Part shown: positions 33,001-44,400 of the stretch, piece after piece
Position numbering within the stretch: the first letter of the stretch is position 1
How the letters are laid out: each line of letters begins with the position of its first letter
Assembly (NCBI GenBank): GCA_015680685.1
Contig: MNCI01036481.1
Coordinates: forward strand, 91,219 to 137,531
Length of the DNA: 46,313 nucleotides
From: Gnetum montanum
Lineage: Eukaryota; Streptophyta; Gnetopsida; Gnetales; Gnetaceae
Direction of reading: 5' to 3'
Program-made: the position numbers and the translations under genes
Notes under the pieces: generated by a model
Databases searched by the model: none
Told to the model about the DNA's origin: nothing
The model's input: the letters and a program-made list of their open reading frames with translations, nothing else

Positions 33001-33839
33001 CAACTTATGTAAAAACTTACCCTTGTAGCATGTAGAAACTACCTAGAGGATTCTAAAATAAAGTTATTGGCCTATGACCTAGTAGTAAGATGTTGTTAGC
33101 ACTAAATTGAAAGTAGGATGACTACTCACAAATACAAGATAACTAGTGAATCCCTGTTGAGTATGAAATTCCATGATGCTCTAACTCCATGCGAGCATCA
33201 AGATCATCTCAAATATATTCTAGGATGTAATTTGAGGATCCTTCTAATACTATCTTTGCAATTATATGACAGACATCTACAACTAAGTGTAACCACAACA
33301 TCACACTGAAATTCTATATTAGATACCACAAAAACTTCTTGGTCCTAGGCCTAAACCATACATGGGCTTTTTTGTGTAACATCATATTAGGCATAGGAAT
33401 GTTTGAGAACGCCATTCACAAGAAACATAATACGTCCACCATCTTCATGAAAATAAGAACCCACTTTAGTATAGGCTTATAAGTAAATGAGCTAAACATT
33501 AGAATATGAAAACCATAAAGATAAATAACACAAAAAGAGGATACCAATGTATACTAGCATAAGATAGCATAGAAGCAGAGAAGCCAAAATTCAAATATAA
33601 ATCAAAGTCACATGATAAATTAATCCCCTATGTTAGCCTATAAATAAACATATCATAAGCAAAAACTACAAGTGAGCTTGTGCATTTTGACAAATAGTTG
33701 CTAGAAAAAGATAAGAAAACTTAGAAATCTTTAGCACTAGGACCAAGCCAAGTAACACTACTTTTAGTAATGAATCTAGAGCACTAGAGCCTACTATAGC
33801 TAGGAAATAGGTAATTACGCTAGCTTCCCAAGCCATAAA
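33001..33839. other. Region between antisense gene relic and hairpin array
   Basis: No gene or domain is recognised. The 'cctataaataaac' at about 33638 is TATA-like on the plus strand, and 'cttataag' near 33480 is weakly TATA-like on the minus strand. By position this would hold the promoter of the antisense gene. Confidence 0.35.
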
Positions 33840-34540
33840 ACAATAAATACATTGGCCTTCCAAGCTATGAAGAAAAATACATTGGTTTGTTCAAGCCCAA
33901 AAAACAAAAAATGGTACCTTCTCCCAAGCTAAGACACCAAAAATGCTAGCCTACTAGGTTGAAAAAAATAAAAATATGCTAGTCTTCCTAGGTAGGAAAA
34001 TGAAAAATCCTAGACTCTCTTAGGTGAAAAATTACAATATGCTACTCTTCCCAACCTAGGGGAAATAAGTACTATGGCCTCTAAGGACAAGAAATCAAAA
34101 AACACTACCCTTTTCTAAGGCTAGGAAGCAAAATATGCTGGCCTTCTAGGCAAAAAAAAAAATGAATATACATTGGTCATCCTAGCTAGGAAAATGAATA
34201 CGTTGGCCTTTTCGAGGCTAGAAAAACCAAATGCATTTGTCTCTAAGGCCATGAAAATGAAGATATTAGCTTTCTCCAAGCTAAAAAACTAGAAACCATT
34301 TTCTTTTCCATGCTTGAAAACCCAAAAATGCTAGGTCAAAAATAGGAATGCACTAGTTTTCCAAATCCATAAATTGAAAAACATTTGCCTTCTAGGCTGA
34401 AAAATATTAAAATATGCTAGCCTCTAAGGTTAGAAAAGTAAAAATGTTGATCTTTCTAGGTTGCAAAGTAAAATATGCTAGCCTCTAAGGCTGAGAAAAC
34501 CAAATATGCTACCTATCCCAAGCTGAGACAAAATGCTAGG
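33840..34540. repeat. ~32-bp hairpin-unit array, about 22 units
   Basis: Consecutive units begin with AAAATATGCTAGCCT or a variant, then a short loop, then AGGCTAG and an A-rich tail. Unit starts are near 33873, 33909, 33942, 33975, 34007, 34036, 34069, 34097, 34130, 34165, 34196, 34229, 34259 and 34291, and continue to ~34500. Spacing is 28-36 bp. The left (TAGCCT) and right (AGGCTA) arms co-vary in several units, for example CCTTCTAGG and CCAAGCTAAG variants. This is not a CRISPR: units are contiguous degenerate repeats without spacers, in plant DNA. Confidence 0.7.
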
Positions 34541-34899
34541 TAAAAAATAATACAAAAATTCAAAATAATAAAAGTAAAGTGTAGCTCCAAGTACCTAAAA
34601 ACTACAGTTATGGACAATTCTCTAACAAAGGGATTTGGCAATTGTGCTCACATAGTCTACTCCATCTCTCATGCCTCTTTCATCACTATGTACTTGCTTG
34701 TGACACCAGTCTTCTCGTCATCACCATTAGTTCTTGTATCTTCTTGCTCTCAATTCTCACTTCCAACAATACCATGCAACCGAAAACAAAAACAAAGTAA
34801 GAATCCATGATAATCCTTAGTTAAAATGTACACATTTTACTAAAGACACTAAGAATTTAGGCAACCAAATGTAAAGTCCCATGCAAATTTACCTCAGAA

Positions 34900-35640
34900 T
34901 AATAAGTTGTAAGGAAAAAATGTTGGTCTTTATGCTATTCTAGTGAAAATAGAAAAAACACTACCCACTTTTTCCCCTGTGCTATCCAAGAATGAAAAAA
35001 ATACAATACCTTCATAGCCTACACTATCAACACAAAATGCTAGCTTTTATACTACCATATCATAAATGCAAAAAATGTTATTCCTTCCAACCTATACTAT
35101 CCATCAAGAAATACTATCATCTCTAACTGCAGTGCTGCTTTGTACTTGTGCGCTCAAAAATGCTATCTTCCTTTCTTGCCTCTATGTGTCTCCAAAGAAA
35201 CGTTGATCCTTTCTTGCTCCTGTATAGCTAGAAGAAGAAAAATGCTACTTAGCTTGCCATAGAGAAAAAAGAAAAAAGAAAAGAAAAGAAAATGCTACTT
35301 GGCCTCCCAAACCAAGATAAAAATGCTACTTTCCTTGCTTGTTTCAACGAAAAAATGCTATCATTCTCCCTCCCTGGATGTTAGGAAGAATACGTTGTCA
35401 ATCCTTGCCCTTTGCACTTACCACAAAAAATTGTGCTGGTCCTATGAAAATTTTATCGTTCAAGAAAAAATCCAAGCCCAAGAATACACTACCTAAAAAA
35501 AGTTATTTGGAAAAATAGGCTATCCCATGTAAAATCCGATATAAAAACTCAAATACGCTACCAATCCTAGGAATACGTTGTTACCAAAAAATGTAATCTA
35601 GCCTAGAATATGCTACACACTAAGGAGCACAATATGTATA
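34900..35640. repeat. Second, more degenerate part of the hairpin-unit array
   Basis: Units again open with A-run plus ATGCTA or ATGTTG (for example near 34918, 34953, 34994, 35034, 35074, 35105, 35155, 35240, 35290, 35330), with longer spacing of ~35-50 bp and C/T-rich middles. It seems a diverged continuation of the 33.8-34.5 kb array after a ~360-bp interruption. Confidence 0.5.
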
Positions 35641-36039
35641 GGTCCACACTAATGGTGAAAAAAAAGTCCTAAAAAATAGGCTAACCCCATGTAAATTTTG
35701 GTGTAAATCTAGAAAAACAAAACATGGTGCCAAATGTAGAGATACGTTGCTACTCTTCCAAAAACATTAATCCCAGAAAATATAAATACATATAATATGA
35801 TGCTAATAAAATAAATATGCTACATAGCCATAAAATATATTATTCCTGGCCCTCATAGCATAGTCTCTGTAACTTAAAACAACATGTTTCCTTTTATGCT
35901 AATTGTCTATAGGAATAGAACATGATTTAATCCATGATTATTATTTTAATTAATGAATTTTTTGATAGCTAATGCATGATATAGATATCATTTAATATGT
36001 TCTCCTTGATATGCAACGTTAAATAATGGAGATGTGACA

Positions 36040-37300
36040 ACAACTTAGCTTACTAAACTTGAACAAACCATTTGATGATATTACTAATTGATTAATTGAG
36101 AATTCTTGGATCTTAAGCCTAGAGATCTCTTAAAATATATAGCCAAAATTGAGAAAACCTTAAAAAGGCTAGATTGCATAGTCAAAACTATAGACTTAGA
36201 AGCCGATGACATTACTAAGGATCCCTTAGTAGAAGTTCCTATCACAACCTATAATGGTAAGGAAAAGACCTTGAAGTTACGTTAATCTCTTAAGCCTAAG
36301 CTTGTTCATGATATCACCAGAACTCTACAAGATAACATCAAGGCCTTTGCATGATCCTATAAAGATATGCCTAGAATTAACTCATGTCTCATCCAACACA
36401 ACATTATACTTGACGCTAACATAAAGCATGTTATGTAAAAGGTTGAAAACATTAGACTTAATCTAGGCTTAATAGTTTGTGATGAAATTAAGAAGCTTTA
36501 CCAAGTAGGTTTGATTAGAGTTTTTGATTATATAGACTTGGTGTTCAACATCATGGTAATCCCCAAGAAGAATGAAAGCATTCGCATATGCATTGATTTC
36601 CGTAACCTTAATAAAATAACCATTAAAGATGACTTTCCCTTTCCCTTTCCTAGTTTTGATCAACTTATTGATACAACTACTAGTCATGCATTGTTATCCT
36701 TTATAGATGGATATTTAGGATAAAATCAAGTTAGGATAAACCTGAAGCATCAACTATACATGACTTTTATGACTCCTTGGGGAACCTTTTGTTATACCAT
36801 GATGCCTTTTGGCCTAAAGAATGTAGATGCAACATAATAAAAGGATATGACTTACATTTTTAGTGATTTACATGCTAAGATTGCTTAATAACTATGTGGA
36901 TGATATTGTAGTGAAGTCAAAAGTAGTCATCGATCATGCATAGGACTTGAACCTAGTCCTCCAACATTGTCTTAAATGTGAACTTTGACTAAATCATAAA
37001 AAGTATGTATGTGGTGTAAAAACTGGAAAAATGCTTGGCTTTATAATCTTCGAAGTAGGAATATGTGTTAACCTAGACAAAGTTAAATCCATAACTAACC
37101 TATTAACACTTAGTAACCTCAAGGAATTACATGGTTTGCAAGGTGGATTACAGTTCATTCATATGTTTATCTCAAGGCTTACGAATAAGTTACAACCCAT
37201 GTAACATTTACTTAAGAAAGAAGTATACTTTAAATGGACAAATGAGTGCCAAGTAGTCTTTGATAACATTAACCAATACTTAGATTAGTTACCAACCATA
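36040..37300 (+). pseudogene. Reverse transcriptase relic of element D
   Basis: A pre-RT segment (36350-36510) resembles the 'W-S-x-x-DMP' lead-in of Tat-lineage pol. The frame at 36511 reads MVIPKKNESIRICIDFRNLN then KITIKDDFPFPFPSFDQLID, the classic gypsy RT fingers and palm. It continues to HALLSFIDGYLG, and after a stop, MTFMTPWGTFCYTMMPFGLK. The catalytic YVDD reads NYVDDIVVKS at ~36890-36919, one frame away. Stops and at least one frameshift make it non-functional. Confidence 0.85.
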
Positions 37301-38160
37301 TACCTACCTCAAAAAGATAAGTCATTCTTCATATACCTTGTAATAGTAGACATCTTCATTACTTGCATTATCAAAAATGAGAGGATGGAGAGGAGATTCT
37401 AATCTGCTATTTAAACCATGCATTAATAGCCTATGAGACCAAGTACATTGATGTTATAAAACATTACTTAGCCTTGGTACATGTTTTAAAAAATTGGAGG
37501 CATTACCTCTTTAGGACACAAGTCAAAATCATATGCAAAGACAATGTATTAGGGACCATTACATTCAAAATTTATTAAAGTAGTTGAATAGCCCAATGAA
37601 AAGCCATAGTAGCCAAATTTGACCTATGTTATATGTCAAAAATGATAACCAAAGACTAAGCCATAGCTATAAAACTATCTCCCCAATTCAAGATAATGCA
37701 ACCATAGATCCTAAATTACTAGATAAACATGTCAACGTTGTTAACAATATGCCCAAATGTCATGAGGCTATTATGCAATTTTATGAAGCTTCAACTACAC
37801 ATGGGGCCAATGCTATTATCATCATCATACTTGCTTCTGACAAAATCCAATCTTTAATCTATCATTTTGAGTTTTCATGCATCAATAATATCATGCAATA
37901 TAAGGGATTAGTTTGAAAAATAATGAAAGCTCATGATCAAGGATATACACATTTAATCATAAAAGGTGACTCTTAACTAGTAGTTAACCAAGTTACAAAC
38001 ATCTTCACTTTTAAGGTTAAACACTTGTCACCTTACTGTAACTTATAGCTTAAATACTTGTCCAACAATTTATAGAGGTTGACATTCAATATGCAGAATA
38101 CACACTTTTTGATGCTATTGCTACACTTTCCATAAGTGTGGCTCCTAACATTTTAAGCAA
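37301..38160 (+). pseudogene. RNase H and second (archaeal-type) RNase H relics of element D
   Basis: Around 37320-37560 the fragments ETKYIDVIKHYLALVHVLKN and WRHYLFRTQVKIICKDN fit the normal Ty3 RNase H. Around 37780-38080 the fragment FYEASTTHGANAIIIIILAS, then CINNIMQYKGLV and HLIIKGDSxLVVNQV, fit the second, archaeal-type RNase H found in the plant Tat lineage. Stops occur in both. Confidence 0.7.
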
Positions 38161-38329
38161 GTTACCTTCCATAAAAAAATTGTACCCAATCAATTACATA
38201 ACATATCAAAAGTACTTCAGTAGAAATTATAGATGACATATCTTAACTTGAATGAACCATAGTTTAGCAGTAGTAAAACAGAAGCCTTCTATAAATAATT
38301 ACACATTAATCATTCTATTGTAAACATAA

Positions 38330-38870
38330 GCTAGCAACAAAGTTATCATCAATCTCCTTAAGAAAATGCTAAATAATAGTAAACACAAGTGGCATAAACA
38401 ATTTTTGTATGCATTGTGGACCTATAGGACAACATTCTACATTGCAATTGATGTTACCTTGTATAGCCTCATTTATGAATCTAAAGCTATTTTTCCTCTT
38501 AAATTGCAAGTTCCATCCTTGAGGATAGTTCTACATGACTACATTAATTATGAATAGAACAATGAATTGTGTACCACTAATTTGGACTTAGTGGAAGAGC
38601 AAAAAATGCAGACACTTACTAAAATTGAGTGTTACTAGGAAAAGTAAAGACAATAATATCATTATGACATGAAATGATAGAAATGAAAAGAAGGATACCT
38701 AGTCCTTAAAGCTATTCATGAACTTGTAGATAAGTTTTTGTCCAATTGGGAAGGACCCTTCCTAGTAACCAAAGCTTATGGGAATGGAGCTTTTAGGATA
38801 GTAGAATTTGGTAGGAATGAGGTGACTATCCTAATCAATCATTCCTATCTAAAGTCATATTATACCTAAC
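38330..38870 (+). pseudogene. Integrase C-terminal relic of element D
   Basis: The frame at 38366 reads KHKWHKQFLYALWTYRTTFY, then a TLYSLIYESKAIFPLKLQVP segment and LRIVLHDYINYE, the end of a gypsy integrase core. At ~38740-38865 the sequence reads NWEGPFLVTKAYGNGAFRIV, then HSYLKSYYT, the C-terminal domain of Tat-type integrases. The zinc-binding HHCC domain and the D,D part of the core are missing: only ~200 bp separate the second RNase H from this part, where over 1 kb is expected. Confidence 0.75.
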
Positions 38871-39510
38871 ATTAACCCATTTAGTATAAGTTTTTGTTTT
38901 CTTTTGTTTATAGAACTAAATGGATGCATAATGTTGATTGTCTTCATAACCTATGACAAGCAAGTGTACAACACTTCTTCTTCCTATTGTCAAAAACACT
39001 GTAAAATTTTGTAAATTACTAAAAAATACAACATCCTAAACTTCTTATGGTCATTCTTCATGATAGCCAACATCAACTTGCTAATCTCATGTTTCTTTAA
39101 GATGTTCTTTTGGTTTTTTTTATTATGTTTTCATTATGAACTATAAGTCATCACAGAGATATGATTCATCATAGTAGTAAGCTATCATGTGATCTCAACC
39201 AATGTGGTTCTATTAGTTTATTTGACCATGTTAATAGTGCTTTCCCCCTCTATCCTTCTCGCTACTCCTTTTGAGCTACAACCATGCATTAACTCTATCC
39301 TTTGAAACCTTACTTAATATAAAGATCTTTGTGCTATGTCCTTGCATCCTAGCCATGTGATATACTTCACATACTTGATTACTCAATTCATTAGATCTCC
39401 TAATGCTTCATTAAATGGAATGAAAAAAGTTTTACATTAAAATAAAAACCCAGAGAAAGTTTCTTTTGTAAAAAAAAAAAAAAAAAAAGAAGAAGAAGAA
39501 ATGAGGAGAA
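38871..39510. other. Post-integrase non-coding stretch with poly(A) and GAA run
   Basis: AT-rich, no gene. A run of 19 A followed by (GAA)n lies at about 39470-39501, just before the duplicated leader begins. It may be part of the element's 3' UTR or mark the end of a small retro-inserted sequence. Confidence 0.4.
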
Positions 39511-41012
39511 AAGCCAAGAAAGCCAAGTGGCAAAAGTAGCCTAAAGCTAAGAAAGTCAAGTGGTCAAAGTAGCCCATAATAAAGCACTAGTTTCTCCAAA
39601 CATGTATAGCTAGTAAACCAAGCACAAAGCACAAAGCAATCATTAGCCAATGAGCATATCACTAAGTCATAGCAATGATGTTTGCACATTTGGGATTCCT
39701 CATTAGAATTTTTAATAATTTCTATACAATAGTTTAGCCTAAATACCTCACTTTGAATCCTCACCATTACCACTTTAACCTTACCTCACCATTGTAATTA
39801 CTCCTTGGCATGATTCAACATCTACAAAATCAAGTGTAAAGAGGAAAACATTGGTGGTGAACCTGTAGTGGTGTTTTGCATTCTTTGTTGATGTATTTTG
39901 GGTCAATCCTTTAAACATGAATAAAAAGGGACCAATGAAACACCTAAAAGAAGATTCATTTGTAAATAGTGATACCTATAACCAAGTTAAGATAAAATGA
40001 AAAACTTAATCCCATATGTAAATTTTAATGTAATTCTAATCAAATTAAAGAGCAAAAGAAATGCTTTGATTTTTCCTCAAAAATATATCTTGTAACCCTA
40101 TTTCATTGAAATACAAAATCATTCTCATAATGGAAAGCATAATTCTTAACATAAAACATGAAATATGCTATGAAACTATGCTAGGCAACGTATCCCAAAA
40201 ATTACACAAAAAATAAGCTAGCCAATGTATACTAGATTTATGTTGCATATATGCTCTAGGCTACTAGTGTAAATCATGCAAAATATGTTGTATTTTTCTT
40301 GATAGTGTAAATTGTAAAAGCACTAGGGCTGATGTTGGAAAACCTGCTAGAAGAGAAGTCAACAAGAAATGGCAAGCTACAATCTATAAAAGCATAAGCC
40401 AATGTTATCTTAGGAACTTTTTATTCTTTTGGAATTAAGAGACCTTGAAGCATATAGTAATTTGTAGTGCTAACACTTGAAACTTGTTTACAACCTCTAG
40501 TTTAATGCAGAACCAGTGGGCTAACCATCTTTGTGATGGTCACATAGCATACCCCATCCACCCCATGCTCCAAATCATCTACTAGTTATTTCAAGAAGAC
40601 TTTTGAGACCTATATTGTGAGGCTTGAGTATAGACTAGAGACTTATGAGGCCATGGTTTTGAGACTTGGGTGCAAATCTACAATTTGAATACCTTTAGAG
40701 CATATAGATATGTATTCTCTAAACTTTGTATTTTTCAAATCAATACAAATTTACAATGTTTTTGGCCATCTCTATTGAATTTTCTATGTCTTAGTTCACT
40801 TATGACTCTTGTGCATTATATTTATATATATATATATTTCTTACTCATTTGTATTGTTTTCCCAACATCAGTATAGCAATTTAAGTCCCTTGGTAATTAG
40901 TTAGACTGTCAAAGATGACATGGAACTTTTTTTAAGCCCATAGATCCTAGGGTTGAACTCTTTTGTACAAGAATTTTGGCCTCCAACACCTAATTTTTCC
41001 TATCATTATAGG
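39511..41012 (+). repeat. Leader plus LTR of element D, first copy
   Basis: A leader starting AAGCCAAGAAAGCCAAGTGG (39512) runs to the PPT AAAAAGGGACCAA (39923-39935). The LTR starts TGAAACACC (39936) and ends CCTCCAACA (40988), followed by a short 'cctaatttttcc' tail. LTR start and end match the pattern of element C's LTR. Copies of ctatgctagg/aagctagcc/tatgctctaggcta lie at 40165-40270 and an (AT)n run near 40824. The whole unit is repeated at 41027-42599. Confidence 0.7.
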
Positions 41013-41026
41013 ATACATTAAATTCA

Positions 41027-42599
41027 AAGCCAAGAAAGCCAAGTGATAAAAGTATCCCAAAGACAAAAATGTCGGCCAAAGTAGCCCAAAGTAAAGCAAA
41101 GTAATGGATCAAAAGAAAAAGAAAGTCATGTGGTCATAGTACCCCAAAAAAAAGCATTGGTTTCTCCGAACATGTAAACCTAGTAAACCAAGCATAAAGT
41201 GTGAAGCAATCATCAACCAATGAACATATCACTAAGTCATAATAATAACGTCTATACATTTGGGATTCCTCATTAGCATTTTTGACCATTTCTATATAAA
41301 ATTTTAGCCTAAATATCTCACTTTGAATTGTCACGATTCCAACACCAACCTTACGTCATCATCATTAGCACTCCTTGGTATAATTTGACATCTACAAAAT
41401 TAAGTGTGGAGAGAAATGCATTGGTGGTGAACCTGCAAATATGTTTTGCATTCTTAGTGGATGTCTTTCAAGTCAATCCTCTAAACATTAACAAAGAGGG
41501 ACTAATGAAATACCTTAAAGAAAATTCAATTGTAAAGAGGGGTACCTATAACAAAGTTTATCTGAAATGGAAAAATTAAGCCCATTTTCATGTAAATTTT
41601 AATGTAATTCTGATAAGATTCAACATAAAAAAATACCTTGATTTTCATTTAGAAATCTATTTGTAACCTTGTTTCATTGAAATACCAAAACATTCTCATA
41701 ATGTAAAGTTTAATTCATAGCATAAAACATGAAATATGCTATAAAATTATGTTAGCTAGCATATGCTCAAAATTATATGAAAAAAATACACTAGCTAGTG
41801 TAAAATGGATTTATTCTTTGTATACACTACATGCTACTAGCATAAATCATGCAAAATATGCTACATTTTTCTTACCATCAAAAATTGTAAAAATGCTAGA
41901 AATGATGTTAGAAAACCTATAGGAATAGAAGTTAACATGAAATTGCAAGTTATGATCTATAAAGTAGAAGACAACAACATCTTTAGGGACTTTTAAATCT
42001 TTTAGCATTGGAAGATTTTGAAGCATGTAGTAATTTTCAATGCAAATGACTGAGAATACTTTGAACTTGTTCATAGCCTCTAGTTCAATGCAAAACTAGT
42101 GAGATAACTATCTTTGTGATGGCCACATAGCACACCTCACCCTTCCATAAAACAAAACATCCAATTGCAATTTTAGGAAGACTTATAAGGCCTCTACTCC
42201 AAGGATTTAGTACAAACCAGAGACTTTTGAGGACATTGTTTTGAGGCTTGGATGTAGATCTAGAATTTGAATACCTTGAGAGCATATAGATCTATATTCT
42301 CTAAACTCTATATTTTTCAGATCAATACAAAATTGCAATGTTTTTGGCCATTTTTCTTTCATATTCTATGTTAATGCTCAATTCGCTCATGGATCTAGTG
42401 TGTTATTTGTTATATATATATATATATATATCACTCATTCATATTTTTTGCATAACATTAGTAACATATTTTTAAGTCCTTTGATGATCAGCTAGATTAT
42501 CAAAGGTATGTTGGATCTTTTAGGTCTGTGGATCCTAGGGTTCAACTATTTCATAGGGGGATTTTTAGCTTCCAAAACCTAATTTTTTCCATCATTACA
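41027..42599 (+). repeat. Leader plus LTR of element D, second tandem copy
   Basis: It aligns to the first copy from AAGCCAAGAAAGCCAAGTGA through the PPT (41492-41505), LTR start TGAAATACC (41506), the cluster of GCTAGC-type motifs (41735-41870, for example GTTAGCTAGCATATGC), an (AT)n run near 42413, and the end 'cctaattttttccatcatta' at 42599. Offset between copies is ~1.5-1.57 kb. Substitutions are frequent, so the duplication is old. Confidence 0.7.
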
Positions 42600-44400
42600 C
42601 TACCAATCCATTAATTTGACTAGTTAGTTAAATTTTGCTGCATTTTAATACTTGAATTTTCCTATCCTTAAAGATATCGAATTTGATTTTCTTTGTCATT
42701 TGACAAATTTTAAAATATTTTATAAATAAAATTTTTAGCAAAACCTAATAGATTTCTAAATGATTTTCATTTAGAAATCTTTTAAAATATTTTATTAATA
42801 AAATTCATAAAAAATAGAAAACCTAATCATTTAATTAATTTATTAACAAAACTTCTCCACAATGAATTTTAGTTTTTCCTTAATAACTCATCCTTTTAGT
42901 TGCTACTAGAATTGCTAATTTCTCCAATAAATCCAATAGGATATAGGTATTTCTACACATAATCCTTGAATTATCATTGGCACAATAGAGTTGCAAGGAT
43001 TTGTTTACGAAAGATTAACAAATGGCTTCTCCTAGATATTCTATAGAAGCTTCTCCAATCACCATAAGTAGTAGGGGTTAGTTTCAACTATTTTACATTA
43101 GAATAATTTCATATAAGCCATTGATTTGGTTCATAATCTACTGGTTCTCATACCCATGCTATTTCAATTGCTGATGTGCTCTCCTAGTAGGTGCTAACTC
43201 CTCATTGAAGTCCTTTGTCATGCTTGAATCATATCTTCTAGATGGACCAACATCAAAAGCATGATCATGAAGAACATGCTCCTTGAACCAAGTGGGTATC
43301 CCAACTAGCTTCTCAACAAAAATGGAAGGAATTTTCTCTTATTATGAAATTCTGGTCTACATTCTTTCAAATATCTCAACTTATCTTTCCAACTAGATAG
43401 GCTACAAATTATCTTACCAATGAACTTAGTAAAAATTCATAAGACCCTATTCTTGGTGGACTAAGTTGATTTTCAATGCACTTGGAACATGAGAGGTGAG
43501 GTCTCATCTCCTAAGGTATTGATGATGGTGATGATGTTTTATTATGTCTACCTCTTTTCTTTGCATATTTAGCAATAAGCTTCTTTCCAAGGATTGTAGG
43601 AATGTTATGCATGCAAATATATGAATTGATAATGATTAGAGTAATCACAAATGGATGTTCAAAGATTTAGGCTTTGACATTTTCACATACTATGTTCCTA
43701 TTGATAATGTACTTAAAGTTTAGCTTTACTTTAGTAAGTAAGAAATAGAGGACCAAGGCTTGTTGGGGAAGTATATGCCATAACTCTTATATTTTAATAC
43801 AAGACTATAGTAAATAATGAATAAAATGATTAATGAATCTACAAATATTATGGTAAATAATGAGTGAAATGATCATGGTTTCCTTGTAAACTTTATGCTA
43901 AGTTACAAATCTAGGATTGCCACATAATCTCAAATAAAAATCATTATTTAAAATAAAAAAATGGAGTTGAGAATATATTAGAAAATATATTCATTCATAA
44001 GTTGTGTGAAAATGATGCATCAAATCCTAGTAAATCATTTATCAAATGGAGAGATACTATAATACTAGTTGGATTAACCAAAGTACTAAAAATCATAGTA
44101 TCTACATCCATGCCTCAAATATTACAAAAGAAATATCTGTTGGCACATTTGGCCATTCCATGGAATAGTTGAAATATTTTATTCAAAATTGGAGGAATCT
44201 ATGGTTGTAAATTTACAAGTAAATTATAGCTTTAGTGTTGAGGGTTGATGGGTGTTTTTAAGATTGATTCACTGGTAAAGAATTTGATGTTGAAGCCTTT
44301 TGGGTACAAGATGAAAGTGCCAGATTATTCCTTTGTTAAAGATCAAAGGATAGTAAAATCAGTAAGGAAGGAAGTATGTTATTTACGTGGAAGGCACTAA
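42600..44400. other. Unclassified AT-rich stretch
   Basis: No gene can be supported. The minus strand between ~43520 and 43140 has short protein-like pieces (for example FTKFIGKIICSLSSWKDKLR and VGIPTWFKEHVLHDHAF in different frames), which may be a decayed coding remnant of unknown type. A strong inverted repeat at 42750-42780 is listed separately. Confidence 0.4.
42750..42780. repeat. Perfect 14-bp inverted repeat with 3-base loop
   Basis: AGATTTCTAAATGA (42750-42763), loop TTT, then TCATTTAGAAATCT (42767-42780). The flanks are themselves a direct repeat: 'ttttaaaatattttata' before and 'tttaaaatattttatta' after, both followed by an 'aaaacctaat' segment. Confidence 0.75.

Larger units (their letters stand above)
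26086..42599 (+). mobile_element. Element D: decayed Tat-like Ty3/gypsy retrotransposon, 5' end missing
   Basis: Order on the plus strand: gag, protease, a 6.5-kb block with an antisense gene relic and repeat arrays, RT, RNase H, a second RNase H, an integrase C-terminal part, a leader and PPT, and an LTR in two tandem copies. The second, archaeal-type RNase H after the normal one is a hallmark of the Tat lineage. All coding parts are broken. Gag and protease align with element C. Whether the 29.4-36.0 kb block is an original part or a later insertion cannot be decided from one copy. Confidence 0.75.

Noticed and set aside
33840-34540. CRISPR-like regular array
   Set aside because: Units are contiguous degenerate hairpins without unique spacers, no cas genes, and the context is plant retrotransposon DNA.
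39936-42578. A small complete element with two LTRs and a ~0.5-kb body
   Set aside because: The 'body' equals the leader and PPT that also precede the first LTR, so a tandem duplication explains it more simply; kept as an alternative in the findings.
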